From positions 372,001 through 436,000 of the forward strand of contig NZ_QXED01000005.1 in the NCBI RefSeq assembly GCF_003583365.1: 64,000 nucleotides of DNA, given 5' to 3'. The notes below the pieces were generated by a model that saw nothing but the letters and a program-made list of their open reading frames with translations, did no database searches and had not been told where the DNA came from. The stretch is from Fibrisoma montanum. GTDB taxonomy: Bacteria; Bacteroidota; Bacteroidia; Cytophagales; Spirosomataceae. The position numbers were made by a program, and so were the translations under genes. Positions 1-7,297 of this stretch are shown here, one piece after another (within the stretch, counting starts at the first letter, position 1; every line of letters starts with the position of its first letter).

Positions 1-1243
1 ATTCGTGCAGATCATAATGCGCCTTCACCATTGCGCCGGTCGTTGCCTGCCGAACCGACATATTCAGCACATCGTAATACCTGCCGATCTTACCGACCGC
101 GACGATGGCTTTATAGTCATTCTTCTTGGTGTCTTTGAATGACGGGTCGTTATAGGTGACGATGTGATCGTAGACGTAGAGCTTGGCGGGTTTGGTCCAC
201 AGGATATGTTCGTTCTTGAAAATCCGGCCGACCTGAATGTGCTTATGGAAGTATTCGCGTTGGCTGGAGAGATAGCCGATCTTACCGAATAGTTCTTCCA
301 GATCAGTACGGGCGAAATTTTCCTTCCAGGCCGGAACACCCTTTTCGCTCTGATCTTCCTTATGGGTCTTCGGGTTCTCCAGCGCGAATACTTTGAGATG
401 ATAGATGCTGGGGTTGACAACATCGGTGTCTTCGACATCACCCACTAGATGCGCCAATATGGAAGCCCGGTGTATCCGGTTGCCGACAATGACCATACGA
501 CTCCGTTTCCCATCGAAACAACCATATAAATCTTCTCGCACCCAGTCAACCGCTTCAGTAACCCGGTCCTGATTCTTGACGATCTCCTTGTCGTCAATAT
601 CGTCAACGACGATGTAATCGGGCCGCTTTTCTCCTCTACGAGTTCCACGAGGGCTTTGCCCCCGACCGAATGCCCAGAAGCCAATACCGTCCTGGGTAGC
701 GAATTGGCCTTCCGCCCAGTCACCATGCGAGTACTGTTCCCCGTAATCGGCAATGTAACGGGCATTGCCCTCCAGTTCCAGTTGAATGTCGATCAGTAGT
801 CCAACGGCTTTTGCGTAGTTGTTAGATACGACGATCATGCCGTTCAGCTCACCCTTTGCCTTCAGATATAAGGGAAGCATCACGTTCGCAAAAACTGATT
901 TTGCGTGAGCGCGTGGCCATTCCAGAACCGCCATGATACGGCAATCAGCCGTTATTTTTTTGGCCGCTTGTTTGTGGAACCAGCCGAAGGGCGACTTGCA
1001 ATATTTGGGAAAGTAATACTGACAGAACTCGCTGAAGTTTCCTTTCAGCCGTTCGATCCGGGCAAGCCGCTGTTCGGTTGACTCGTTGAGGTCAGCGGTC
1101 GCGGAGTCACTGACGATCTTCTTTCGGAGATCGTAGTAGTCTTGAAGTTCCTGACGCTCTTTAAAGTTCAGTCGGCTCATGCCGGTACCGGCAAGCTGAG
1201 CATCTTCTTTCTTCTGGTTGCGGGCTTTGTCTAACTGGCTCAT
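1..1243 (-). CDS. terL: Phage terminase large subunit (partial, runs off left edge)
   Basis: The frame is open from an ATG at 1243 to the window edge, 414 codons, with no stop. It is the DNA-packaging motor ATPase and nuclease. A Walker A-type loop (PRAHAKS) lies near residues 110-116, preceded by a conserved aromatic stretch (FGWFH), and a Walker B (YIVVDDIDD) lies near 210-218. The start of the RNase H-like nuclease domain is visible as YNDPSFK near residue 375. The ATG overlaps the stop of the small-subunit gene in an ATGA arrangement, so the two are probably translationally coupled. The C-terminal part of the nuclease domain is outside the window. Portal is expected next to the left. Confidence 0.9.
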   Translation of the reverse strand, partial: MSQLDKARNQKKEDAQLAGTGMSRLNFKERQELQDYYDLRKKIVSDSATADLNESTEQRLARIERLKGNFSEFCQYYFPKYCKSPFGWFHKQAAKKITADCRIMAVLEWPRAHAKSVFANVMLPLYLKAKGELNGMIVVSNNYAKAVGLLIDIQLELEGNARYIADYGEQYSHGDWAEGQFATQDGIGFWAFGRGQSPRGTRRGEKRPDYIVVDDIDDKEIVKNQDRVTEAVDWVREDLYGCFDGKRSRMVIVGNRIHRASILAHLVGDVEDTDVVNPSIYHLKVFALENPKTHKEDQSEKGVPAWKENFARTDLEELFGKIGYLSSQREYFHKHIQVGRIFKNEHILWTKPAKLYVYDHIVTYNDPSFKDTKKNDYKAIVAVGKIGRYYDVLNMSVRQATTGAMVKAHYDLHE

Positions 1244-1716
1244 TGTTGCATGACTTCGCGTTTAGTGACCAGATAGTCGTCCGAATAAGGGACAATAGCC
1301 TTTGCCAAATCAGGCGACTTGGCATTGATGAACTCAACTAATTCCCGCACGATGCCGACGATATTGGCCCAGCTCAGTTCCTTTCCTTTGATGGTGGCGA
1401 ACATCTTGGCCAGGGCGTCTACTTCGCCTTTGTCGATGAGGACCAGAGCAGCTTCGGGATCGTCGGTAATAGCCTGTCGATTGGCTTTAACCCGTTGGTG
1501 CATGGCTTCGAGCTGATAGTCGATCAGATCGCCCATTAAGTCCATACGGTTGCGCTTGCGGGAAATAGCGCCAGCCCGCTCTTCGTGCCAGCCTTCCGCT
1601 GTCGTCCAGTTTGAAACGGTCGTTGCCGATACGTCCAGAATCCGGGCGATCTCGTTGGCCGGAATCTTTATCATGAAGAGTTCCTTCCCGATCTCCTTCT
1701 TGTCGCGATTGCTCAT
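1240..1716 (-). CDS. Putative phage terminase small subunit
   Basis: A protein of about 158 residues with a helix-turn-helix near its N terminus (IPANEIARILDVSATTVSNW), followed by a helical, charged region, as in DNA-recognising terminase small subunits. It sits directly upstream of terL with an ATGA overlap. The frame extends further upstream to an ATG at 1860, but that extra 48-residue stretch is low in recognisable structure and overlaps a set of spaced ACCAGT sequences. I therefore prefer the ATG at 1716, which opens with MSNRDKKE just before the HTH. Assignment rests on HTH plus position; it could alternatively be a DNA-binding regulator. Confidence 0.7.
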   Translation of the reverse strand: MSNRDKKEIGKELFMIKIPANEIARILDVSATTVSNWTTAEGWHEERAGAISRKRNRMDLMGDLIDYQLEAMHQRVKANRQAITDDPEAALVLIDKGEVDALAKMFATIKGKELSWANIVGIVRELVEFINAKSPDLAKAIVPYSDDYLVTKREVMQQ

Positions 1717-1787
1717 ATAAGTACGGTGGTGGGCGTTGACTGCCTGACCAAAGTTGGTCGGTAGCGGGGGAATTGGGAAAAGTGATC

Positions 1788-1842
1788 CTAACTGGTTATC
1801 GGAAAAAGCGTGACCAGTATCGGATGTCGCGTAACCAGTTAG
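1788..1842. promoter_or_regulatory. Three spaced ACCAGT half-sites in the terS/protease divergent region
   Basis: ACTGGT lies at 1791-1796, ACCAGT at 1813-1818 and ACCAGT at 1834-1839, starts 22 and 21 bp apart, about two helical turns. The outer two belong to a perfect 11-bp inverted repeat (1788-1798 and 1832-1842, CTAACTGGTTA / TAACCAGTTAG). They lie between the leftward terminase genes and the rightward structural operon if terS starts at 1716. A regulator binding region is inferred; no binding protein is identified. Confidence 0.4.
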
Positions 1843-1949
1843 AGACGGTTTTGCGACCATCGGCCGGGCTTCTCAACTTTCGGTCCTAAAGCACGACGCG
1901 GTTCCCCGCCGGGACCCGGCCGTACACGATCAGTACCCACCGTACACAC

Positions 1950-2936
1950 ATGAGCAAAACCGCGAAGTCAAAGACCTTCCTGGCCAGTGATGAAAGCATC
2001 AACTGTTATGGCCTTCGTATCCTGACTGATGGGATCGACACCACCGCTTTCGAGAGCAATCCTGTGATGCTGTATATGCACCAGCGAGGAAAGGTTTTTG
2101 GTTCGTGGGAAAACCTGACCAAGAAAGACGGTAAGTTCTACGCTGATGCCGTCTTCGATCTGGACGATCCGGACGAGGTGGTTCAATCGGTAGCCGGTAA
2201 AGTGGAGCGCGGTCATATCCGGGCCTGTTCCATCGGCATTGAACCCGACTGGTCGAAGGTGGTCCGTAACGACGACCTGAACTGTTACGACTGCCCGGTA
2301 TCGGTGCTGACTGAGATCAGTATTGTAGACATCGGCGGCAACCGGAATGCTTTGAAGCTGTATCGGAACGGCGAATTGTTAGGCGACGACATCAAACTAT
2401 CGGCCGTCCTGGAAGAGTACAAACCAATCGAAACCAATACCCCCCAAACTGTACAGACTATGAATCTTGCAGCCATCGCTACGGCCCTGGGCCTAGCAGC
2501 TACGGCTACTGAACAGGACGTTCAGGGAGCTATCATTAACCTGAAGGCCGAAAGCGGCTACAAAGAGAAGTTTGAGCAGTTGCAGGCTGCTGTCACCAAA
2601 GCCAAGAAAGACGATGCTGTAAAGCTGGTCGATGCGGCTGTTGCGGACAAGCGGATCACGGCGGCTCAGAAAGAAGACTATCTGGCCTTGTTCGATCTGA
2701 ACTTCGACCTGACGGCGAAGACGCTGGCTAGTCTGACTAAACCCCAGGACCTGGTACAACTGGCCAACCAGGGCGCGGCTGCTACGGCCACGACGGTTGC
2801 CCTGCCCGACGCTAAAGCGAAGGAAGACTGGGATGCACACGACAAAGCCGGAACGCTGATTCAGCTTAAGGCGAAGCAACCCGAAGAATACGCCCGTCTG
2901 TTTGAAGCCAAGTTTGGCCGCAAACCGACTGCCTAA
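1950..2936 (+). CDS. Phage prohead protease fused to scaffold
   Basis: 328 residues. The first 150 or so resemble the HK97/Mu-type prohead serine protease fold: a His in MYMHQRG (residue 44) and a Ser in RACSIGIEPDW (residue 94) are the likely catalytic pair, followed by the conserved TEISIVDIG strand near residue 120. The C-terminal half is Ala/Lys/Glu-rich and helical, as in scaffolding domains. An in-frame ATG at 2460 (codon 171, MNLAAIATALGL) stands exactly at the domain border and could give a separate scaffold protein, as in the Mu I/Z arrangement. It is the first rightward gene and lies directly before the capsid gene. Cleavage of scaffold during head maturation is the expected role. 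Confidence 0.85.
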   Translation: MSKTAKSKTFLASDESINCYGLRILTDGIDTTAFESNPVMLYMHQRGKVFGSWENLTKKDGKFYADAVFDLDDPDEVVQSVAGKVERGHIRACSIGIEPDWSKVVRNDDLNCYDCPVSVLTEISIVDIGGNRNALKLYRNGELLGDDIKLSAVLEEYKPIETNTPQTVQTMNLAAIATALGLAATATEQDVQGAIINLKAESGYKEKFEQLQAAVTKAKKDDAVKLVDAAVADKRITAAQKEDYLALFDLNFDLTAKTLASLTKPQDLVQLANQGAAATATTVALPDAKAKEDWDAHDKAGTLIQLKAKQPEEYARLFEAKFGRKPTA

Positions 2937-2970
2937 AATAACCGACCCGCGAATAAGAGCCAGACAGAAG

Positions 2971-2996
2971 GGAGCCGCCCGCAACCGGGCGGCTCC
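2971..2996 (+). other. Perfect 11-bp hairpin between protease and capsid genes
   Basis: The arms GGAGCCGCCCG and CGGGCGGCTCC flank a CAAC tetraloop, with no T-run after it. It is GC-rich and stable but not a classic intrinsic terminator. It could be a partial terminator, an RNA-processing site or a stabiliser of the capsid message. Confidence 0.6.
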
Positions 2997-3053
2997 TGCA
3001 CAGGGGCTTCAACGTCGGTCCAATCTTTATCCAACTATTTATCCATCGTAACA

Positions 3054-3962
3054 ATGGCACTTGAAAAGGAAATCTGGCAACAGGACATCGTGAAGGGTCT
3101 CTACAAAGAGAACGAGTTCCTGAACTATGCTACCAACGAAGATCAATATGTGCTGGCCGGGAAGGTCGTTCACATTCCGCAGGCTGGAACTGCTTCAGGC
3201 GTAGTAAAGAACCGCACAACGCTACCCGCAACGGTCAATAAGCGGTCGGATACAGAGGTGACGTATGTACTTGATGAGTACACGTCAAACCCGACGCTGA
3301 TCCCCAACCTCGACACGATTCAGCTATCCTACGATAAGCGGGCGTCGGTCATGGAAGAGAACATGAACTATCTCCGTGAAGCGGTAGCCGAATGGATGCT
3401 TCGAGTTTGGGCACCATCTGTAGCGGCTCAATACATCCGTACTACGGGCACCGCTACACTCGGTAAAGCTCCTGGTGCAACGGGCGACCGGAAAGGCTTC
3501 CGGAAAGAAGACTTGAAGCGGGCGCGTACCATCCTGAATAACCAGAACGTGCCGAAGCAAGGGCGGGTTGCACTTATCCCTGGTGACATGATGGAATACT
3601 TGTTGGATGATGAGGACCTGAAAAAGCGGGATAGCTCATTAGAATTGGATATGAAAGCTGGTGTCGTTTCGCGGCTCTACGGTTTCGATCTGATGGAACG
3701 TCCAACCACCGTATCTTATACGGCGGCTACTACGCCCGTCCCGAAAGACCCGGATGCAGCTACGGCGGCCACCGACAACGCGTCTGTCATGTGCTGGCAT
3801 CCTTCGGCCGTTGCCCGCGCAATGGGTACGATTGATATGTTTGAGAACATTGGCGATCCAACTTATTTCGGCGACATCTATTCCTTCCTGGTAATGATGG
3901 GTGGTCGCCAGCGCCGGGCCGATGGTAAAGGCATCGTGTCGATCATCGAAGCGGCTGCTTAA
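3054..3962 (+). CDS. Phage major capsid protein
   Basis: 302 residues, placed directly after the protease-scaffold gene. The sequence is even in composition, with no signal or membrane segment. The N-terminal half has the pattern of an HK97-type capsid (ENEFLNYATNED, VVHIPQAG, an early KNRTTLPA stretch). The C-terminal part has a DLMERPTTVSY strand and ends in a glycine-rich segment (VMMGGRQRRADGKG). The family assignment rests mainly on size, order and overall look. The start ATG follows ATCGTAACA, a version of the leader motif found before several phage genes. Strong expression is expected, with hairpins on both sides of the gene. Confidence 0.85.
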   Translation: MALEKEIWQQDIVKGLYKENEFLNYATNEDQYVLAGKVVHIPQAGTASGVVKNRTTLPATVNKRSDTEVTYVLDEYTSNPTLIPNLDTIQLSYDKRASVMEENMNYLREAVAEWMLRVWAPSVAAQYIRTTGTATLGKAPGATGDRKGFRKEDLKRARTILNNQNVPKQGRVALIPGDMMEYLLDDEDLKKRDSSLELDMKAGVVSRLYGFDLMERPTTVSYTAATTPVPKDPDAATAATDNASVMCWHPSAVARAMGTIDMFENIGDPTYFGDIYSFLVMMGGRQRRADGKGIVSIIEAAA

Positions 3963-3989
3963 TCCATTCACTCTTTCACCTATCGGTTC

Positions 3990-4021
3990 ATAGGCTTGCC
4001 CGTTGGTTCGGGCAAGCCTAT
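3990..4021 (+). other. Perfect 13-bp hairpin between capsid and sheath genes
   Basis: Arms at 3990-4002 (ATAGGCTTGCCCG) and 4009-4021 pair perfectly around a 6-nt loop. No T-run follows. It occupies the same relative place as the hairpin before the capsid gene, which suggests a shared role in tuning or processing the late transcript. Confidence 0.6.
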
Positions 4022-4040
4022 ACCACAACCGTAACTTCAC

Positions 4041-5234
4041 ATGGCACTACCTAAAGTAAGTGTAACCTTAAAGAACGGCGGGCTGGGCCAGGTGGCTCCG
4101 TCCGACGATGCCGTCTTCGGGATGATCCTGAACGGTCTCGGTACGAACAATACGCCGTTCCTGCAACCGCGCCAACTCTTCTCACCCGACGACTTTGAAG
4201 CCTGGGTAACGGAAGCGGGTATGACAACCGGGCCGTATGTGGCTGAAGCTCGTCGTCAGATCAAAGACTTCTATTTGCTGGCTGGCAATGGGGCCGAACT
4301 GTTTGTGATGTTCGTTGACGGGGTTGCGACCACGACCCAACTGTTTGTCGATGGTCATGCCGCTTCGCTGATGCAGGCGTCACAGGGCCGTATTCGACTG
4401 ATCGGGGTTACGCGCTTCCTGGCGGCTGAACCGGCCGAACCGACGCTGGTCGAAGGGATCGACGCGGCCACGGCCAACGCCATCGACGAAGCGCATGCCT
4501 TCGCTCAGAGCTACGCCAATCAGAACTTACCCCTTCGTGTGTTGCTGGAAGCGAAGTATTTCGATGGTACGGCTGCTACGCTTCGCAACCTGAAGGGATT
4601 GACCTTTAACCGGGTTGGTCTGGTATTGGCCCGTAATTCGACGGCCGCTACTTCCTGCATGGGTCTGTTACTGGGTCGGCTTGCTTCGATTCCCGTTAAC
4701 CGCTCTATCGGACGGGTGAAGGACGGGCCGGTGATCGGCGTAGACGAAGCCTATCTGGGGCCTGCCGCTGTCAAGACGTTGAACGATGGCTACCTGGGCG
4801 CAATCCACGATAAGGGCTATATCTTCCTGCGTAAGCATCTGGGCCGGGGTGGGTTCTACTTCAATGCCGACCCGATGGCGACCGCCGACACAGATGACTA
4901 CAACCGACTGAACCGGGGCCGGGTGATCGACAAGGCGCATCGGATTGCCTACGATACGTTCCTGAACGAATTGCTGGACGAAGTGCTGGTCGATGAGGAC
5001 ACAGGTAAGATCGTGCCGACTACGATCAAACAGTACCAGGCGCGAATCGAACGGGCGATTGATCTGTCGATGACCGCCAACGGTGAGATCAGCGGAGTAC
5101 AGGCGTTCGTTGATCCGGATCAGGACATCTTAGGGACCAACACCCTGAACGTTGACCTTCGGATCACGCCAACCGGCTCGAATGAGCAGATCAAAATTAC
5201 GCTGGGACTCTTCAACCCACAGGCAGCCGTTTAA
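4041..5234 (+). CDS. Contractile tail sheath protein (DUF2586-like)
   Basis: 397 residues, resembling the DUF2586 family, which serves as tail sheath in Bacteroidota and Mu-like phages. Visible features are the N-terminal MALPKVSVTLKNGGLG strand and an internal region with GVTRFLAAEPAEPT. The C-terminal core has DYNRLNRGRVIDKAHRIAYD followed by helical segments and VDLRITPTGS, the type of C-terminal domain that packs on the tail tube in contractile systems. It is followed directly by the tube gene, as in other contractile phages. No membrane segment is present. The ATG follows ACCGTAACTTCAC. Confidence 0.85.
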   Translation: MALPKVSVTLKNGGLGQVAPSDDAVFGMILNGLGTNNTPFLQPRQLFSPDDFEAWVTEAGMTTGPYVAEARRQIKDFYLLAGNGAELFVMFVDGVATTTQLFVDGHAASLMQASQGRIRLIGVTRFLAAEPAEPTLVEGIDAATANAIDEAHAFAQSYANQNLPLRVLLEAKYFDGTAATLRNLKGLTFNRVGLVLARNSTAATSCMGLLLGRLASIPVNRSIGRVKDGPVIGVDEAYLGPAAVKTLNDGYLGAIHDKGYIFLRKHLGRGGFYFNADPMATADTDDYNRLNRGRVIDKAHRIAYDTFLNELLDEVLVDEDTGKIVPTTIKQYQARIERAIDLSMTANGEISGVQAFVDPDQDILGTNTLNVDLRITPTGSNEQIKITLGLFNPQAAV

Positions 5235-5246
5235 GCATCCATTCGA

Positions 5247-5271
5247 CCTACCGGCTTTCAGAGTCGGTAGG
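5247..5271 (+). other. Hairpin between sheath and tube genes
   Basis: CCTACCG (5247-5253) pairs with CGGTAGG (5265-5271) across an 11-nt loop. The same CCTACCG word returns at 5278-5284 just before the tube start, so alternative pairing with the start region is possible. Confidence 0.45.
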
Positions 5272-5294
5272 CTCATACCTACCGTACTAACATC

Positions 5295-5711
5295 ATGCCA
5301 GCATCATTCAATTCAGAGCAATACCAGTACAGCGACGTGTCGGTCCAGATCGGCGACCGCGTGTTGGTTGGCTTGCGGGGCGTAAAGTATATGTCCGAGC
5401 AAGAGAAGGAACCCGTCTATGGCAAGGGTAATCAACCCCTGGCTATTCAACGCGGCAATAAGAAATACGAAGGCGAGATCAAGATACTCCAGGGTGAACT
5501 GGAACTGCTGATCGACAAGGCTCCCAACAAGGATATAATCGACTACCGCAACCTGACCATTACGGTTGCCTACTCGAACGGGGCCGGTCTAACGACTGAT
5601 AACCTGGTCGGTGTCGAGTTTAAGCAATCGCCGAAGGAGATGAACCAGAACGATAAGTTCATGGAAGTTACGCTTCCGATCCTCTTCCTGAAGTTGAAGC
5701 AAGGCGTATAG
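5295..5711 (+). CDS. Contractile tail tube protein
   Basis: 138 residues, beta-rich, beginning MPASFNSEQYQYSDV and containing VSVQIGDRVLVGLRGV and a KKYEGEIKILQGELE stretch, the look of phage tail tube proteins that line the inner tail channel. It follows the sheath gene, the standard order. It ends with TLPILFLKLKQGV. No signal peptide or membrane segment. Assignment rests on size, position and predicted beta content, not on a diagnostic motif. Confidence 0.75.
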   Translation: MPASFNSEQYQYSDVSVQIGDRVLVGLRGVKYMSEQEKEPVYGKGNQPLAIQRGNKKYEGEIKILQGELELLIDKAPNKDIIDYRNLTITVAYSNGAGLTTDNLVGVEFKQSPKEMNQNDKFMEVTLPILFLKLKQGV

Positions 5712-5713
5712 GG

Positions 5714-6013
5714 ATGATCGCGCAAATTAGCTCCGAAACGGTGGTCAGTTTGACGCTTAGTCAACTGATCGCCGTCCTGGTGTCACTGGGTACGCTGATA
5801 ACGTTTCTGGTTGCCGCCACTCGCTATGTGGAGCGTTACCGGATTCAGCTTACCCAGAACCAGGCCGATATTTCTGAGCTGACGCGGGTAGTTAAAGCGC
5901 AGCAAGAACAGATCGGCCGGCTGTCGGAGCAGGTAGCGACATTCTTTAAGATGTTCCAGTCGAAGTCAAAGACAACCCCTACCCGTCGCCCTGGTGACAA
6001 ACCCAATGTTTAA
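5714..6013 (+). CDS. Small membrane protein with coiled coil, probable lysis accessory
   Basis: 99 residues. One strong membrane segment (LIAVLVSLGTLITFLVAA, about residues 18-35) is followed by a heptad-rich helix (QNQADISELTRVVKAQQEQ, about 50-68) and a basic, Pro/Thr-rich tail. The start lies two bases after the tube stop, and the end overlaps the next small membrane gene. Together with the endolysin gene after it, this suggests the lysis cassette. It could be a holin, a spanin-like protein or a phage-encoded membrane anchor; no family motif settles it. Confidence 0.6.
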   Translation: MIAQISSETVVSLTLSQLIAVLVSLGTLITFLVAATRYVERYRIQLTQNQADISELTRVVKAQQEQIGRLSEQVATFFKMFQSKSKTTPTRRPGDKPNV

Positions 6014-6245
6014 ACACTTTTTCGAGAACCTGCCGCCAAAGATCAAGGTGCTGGTACATGCGCTCGACATGGCGATTCCGGCCGCGTATATGGCCGCTGT
6101 TGCCCTCAAACGTGATCTGTTGCACGACGTGCTTCAGCAAAAGCCTGAACTGGCTATCCTGTACATCGTCCTGGTTGCATTGGTTCGCTTCCTGGTCGAG
6201 CTGACGTTTGGACAAACCCCTAAATCACCGACCGATGCCCAGTAG
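6006..6245 (+). CDS. Putative holin
   Basis: 79 residues from the ATG at 6006; an upstream in-frame GTG at 5994 is possible. Two hydrophobic segments (about residues 17-33, ALDMAIPAAYMAAVAL, and 47-64, LAILYIVLVALVRFLVEL) are separated by a short polar turn, and the C terminus is polar. This size and topology fit a class II holin. The gene overlaps the coiled-coil membrane gene before it and the endolysin gene after it. Role inferred from topology and the adjacent endolysin. Confidence 0.6.
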   Translation: MFKHFFENLPPKIKVLVHALDMAIPAAYMAAVALKRDLLHDVLQQKPELAILYIVLVALVRFLVELTFGQTPKSPTDAQ

Positions 6246-6708
6246 CCGAAACATTGCCGATGCCGTCGTGACCCTGCAACGCGCCTGGTTATTTCTGAAG
6301 CAGGAGTACAACAGCCGCTACCCAAGCGACCCGGTTGTGATGCTGACGGAAGTACACCGTCCGGCTGAAGTGCAGCGGGCTTACTACGCCCAGGGACGCC
6401 AAAAGCTGTCCATCGTGAATCGGCTCCGTCAAGGGGCGGGGCTGTCGGTGATCTCGGAAGCGGAGAACCGCCGGAAGGTCACCTTCAAGCAACCTGGTAC
6501 CAGTAAGCACGAGAAGATGCCTAGTCAGGCGTTCGACATCGCCTTCCGCAATCCGGACGGTACGCTGAACTGGGACGAGAAGTATTTCGACCGGGCCGCC
6601 CGCATCATCCGGGAACGCTTTCCGAACGTGACCTGGGGCGCTGACTGGGACCGCGACGGTCGGAGCGATGACGAAAAGTTCGTGGATCGCCCTCATTTTG
6701 AAGTGTAA
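6235..6708 (+). CDS. Phage endolysin, M15-type D-Ala/L-Ala peptidase
   Basis: 157 residues from ATG 6235 (MPSSRNIADAV); the frame opens earlier with a TTG at 6208, but the ATG overlapping the holin stop fits better. The fold looks like the VanY/T5-endolysin M15 metallopeptidases. A SKHEKMPSQAFDIAF segment supplies the first zinc ligands (His and Asp), and the C-terminal DRPHFEV supplies the last His. An early EVHRPAEVQRAYYAQGR helix matches the family substrate-side segment. It would cut peptide bonds in peptidoglycan stems to release progeny. There is no signal peptide, so the adjacent holin is expected to give access to the wall. Confidence 0.85.
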   Translation: MPSSRNIADAVVTLQRAWLFLKQEYNSRYPSDPVVMLTEVHRPAEVQRAYYAQGRQKLSIVNRLRQGAGLSVISEAENRRKVTFKQPGTSKHEKMPSQAFDIAFRNPDGTLNWDEKYFDRAARIIRERFPNVTWGADWDRDGRSDDEKFVDRPHFEV

Positions 6709-6749
6709 GTAAAACCCATTTAAACAGTATTTAAACGCACATTTCACGC

Positions 6750-6842
6750 ATGACAACTGTAACTGATAAGCAAATCGCCGTTGCCGCCGATCAACTTCCC
6801 GCTGGCGTTACTGGAATGACAACTGTAACCGATAAGCAAATC
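6750..6842 (+). repeat. 27-bp in-frame duplication of the chaperone start
   Basis: The block 6750-6776 recurs at 6816-6842 with one difference in 27 bases (CTGATAAG versus CCGATAAG). Both copies begin with ATG ACA ACT GTA AC and keep the same frame, so the gene has two nested starts 66 bp apart. Confidence 0.9.
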
Positions 6843-7121
6843 AATGATTGGAAAGAGAAACACGGCGAAATCTTCGCTATAGATTTTGAGGGCGAAGACA
6901 ATCAGACCATTGTTGGCTACTTCCGTAAGCCTAACCGTGTTGAGATGAACTACATCAGTACGTTTCACAACCAACCCTTCAAGATGCAGGAACAATTAGT
7001 TAAAGCCTGCTTTTTGGGTGGCGACACCCGAATCCTACATGTGGATGGTTTTATGTTGGGCGCGGCTCAGGCGCTCAATGAACTACTGGAGGTTAAGCGG
7101 GGTGAGCTAAAAAAGTTATAG
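6750..7121 (+). CDS. Tail assembly chaperone, short (zero-frame) form
   Basis: 123 residues with no membrane segment. It lies just before the tape measure gene, where contractile and siphovirus phages encode the tail assembly chaperone (lambda G, P2 E type). The core KPNRVEMNYISTFHN...LVKACFLGGD resembles chaperone proteins annotated upstream of tape measures. The zero-frame product ends at a TAG seven bases after an A-AAA-AAG slippery heptamer. The first 27 bases of the gene are duplicated 66 bp downstream in the same frame, giving a second possible start at 6816 (101-residue product). Confidence 0.75.
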   Translation: MTTVTDKQIAVAADQLPAGVTGMTTVTDKQINDWKEKHGEIFAIDFEGEDNQTIVGYFRKPNRVEMNYISTFHNQPFKMQEQLVKACFLGGDTRILHVDGFMLGAAQALNELLEVKRGELKKL

Positions 7122-7297
7122 AGGAGACCCCAGAACTGACAGGTACTGTCGAGTTGATGGATCTCCCCGAAATCAACGCCTTACTTCGCTACTTCTTTCA
7201 CATTGACCCGGACGCTTTGTCCGATGAAGACTTCGCCCTTCGCTGGCGTGAACTACAATGGGTGCTTAAGCTAACCCGACCCTTCTCAAAAGACTGA
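6750..7297 (+). CDS. Tail assembly chaperone, -1 frameshifted long form
   Basis: If ribosomes slip back one base at 7109-7115, reading continues as VIEETPELTG... for 60 codons to a TGA at 7295-7297, giving a product of about 182 residues. The extension is acidic at first and then helical with many aromatic residues (LLRYFFHIDPDAL, LRWRELQWVLKL), and has no stop. It ends overlapping the tape-measure ATG (TGATG). This matches the G/GT (E/E+E') logic known in lambda and P2, where the long form binds the tape measure. The extension has no own start in the first 14 codons; an ATG at 7157 exists. Confidence 0.7.
7109..7150 (+). promoter_or_regulatory. Programmed -1 frameshift site with downstream hairpin
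   Basis: The heptamer A-AAA-AAG at 7109-7115 is in the correct phase (CTA AAA AAG). A GGAGG sequence at 7088-7092 lies 16 bases upstream and could act as an internal stimulator. A perfect GACAG-GTA-CTGTC hairpin at 7138-7150 lies 22 bases downstream. The zero-frame stop is at 7119-7121. The site type is well known from dnaX and phage G/T genes; its use here is inferred. Confidence 0.7.

Noticed and set aside
64-765. Two leftward ORFs of 125 and 106 codons at the left end
   Set aside because: They lie in another frame over terL, which is open across the whole region with clear ATPase motifs; composition is that of a shadow frame.
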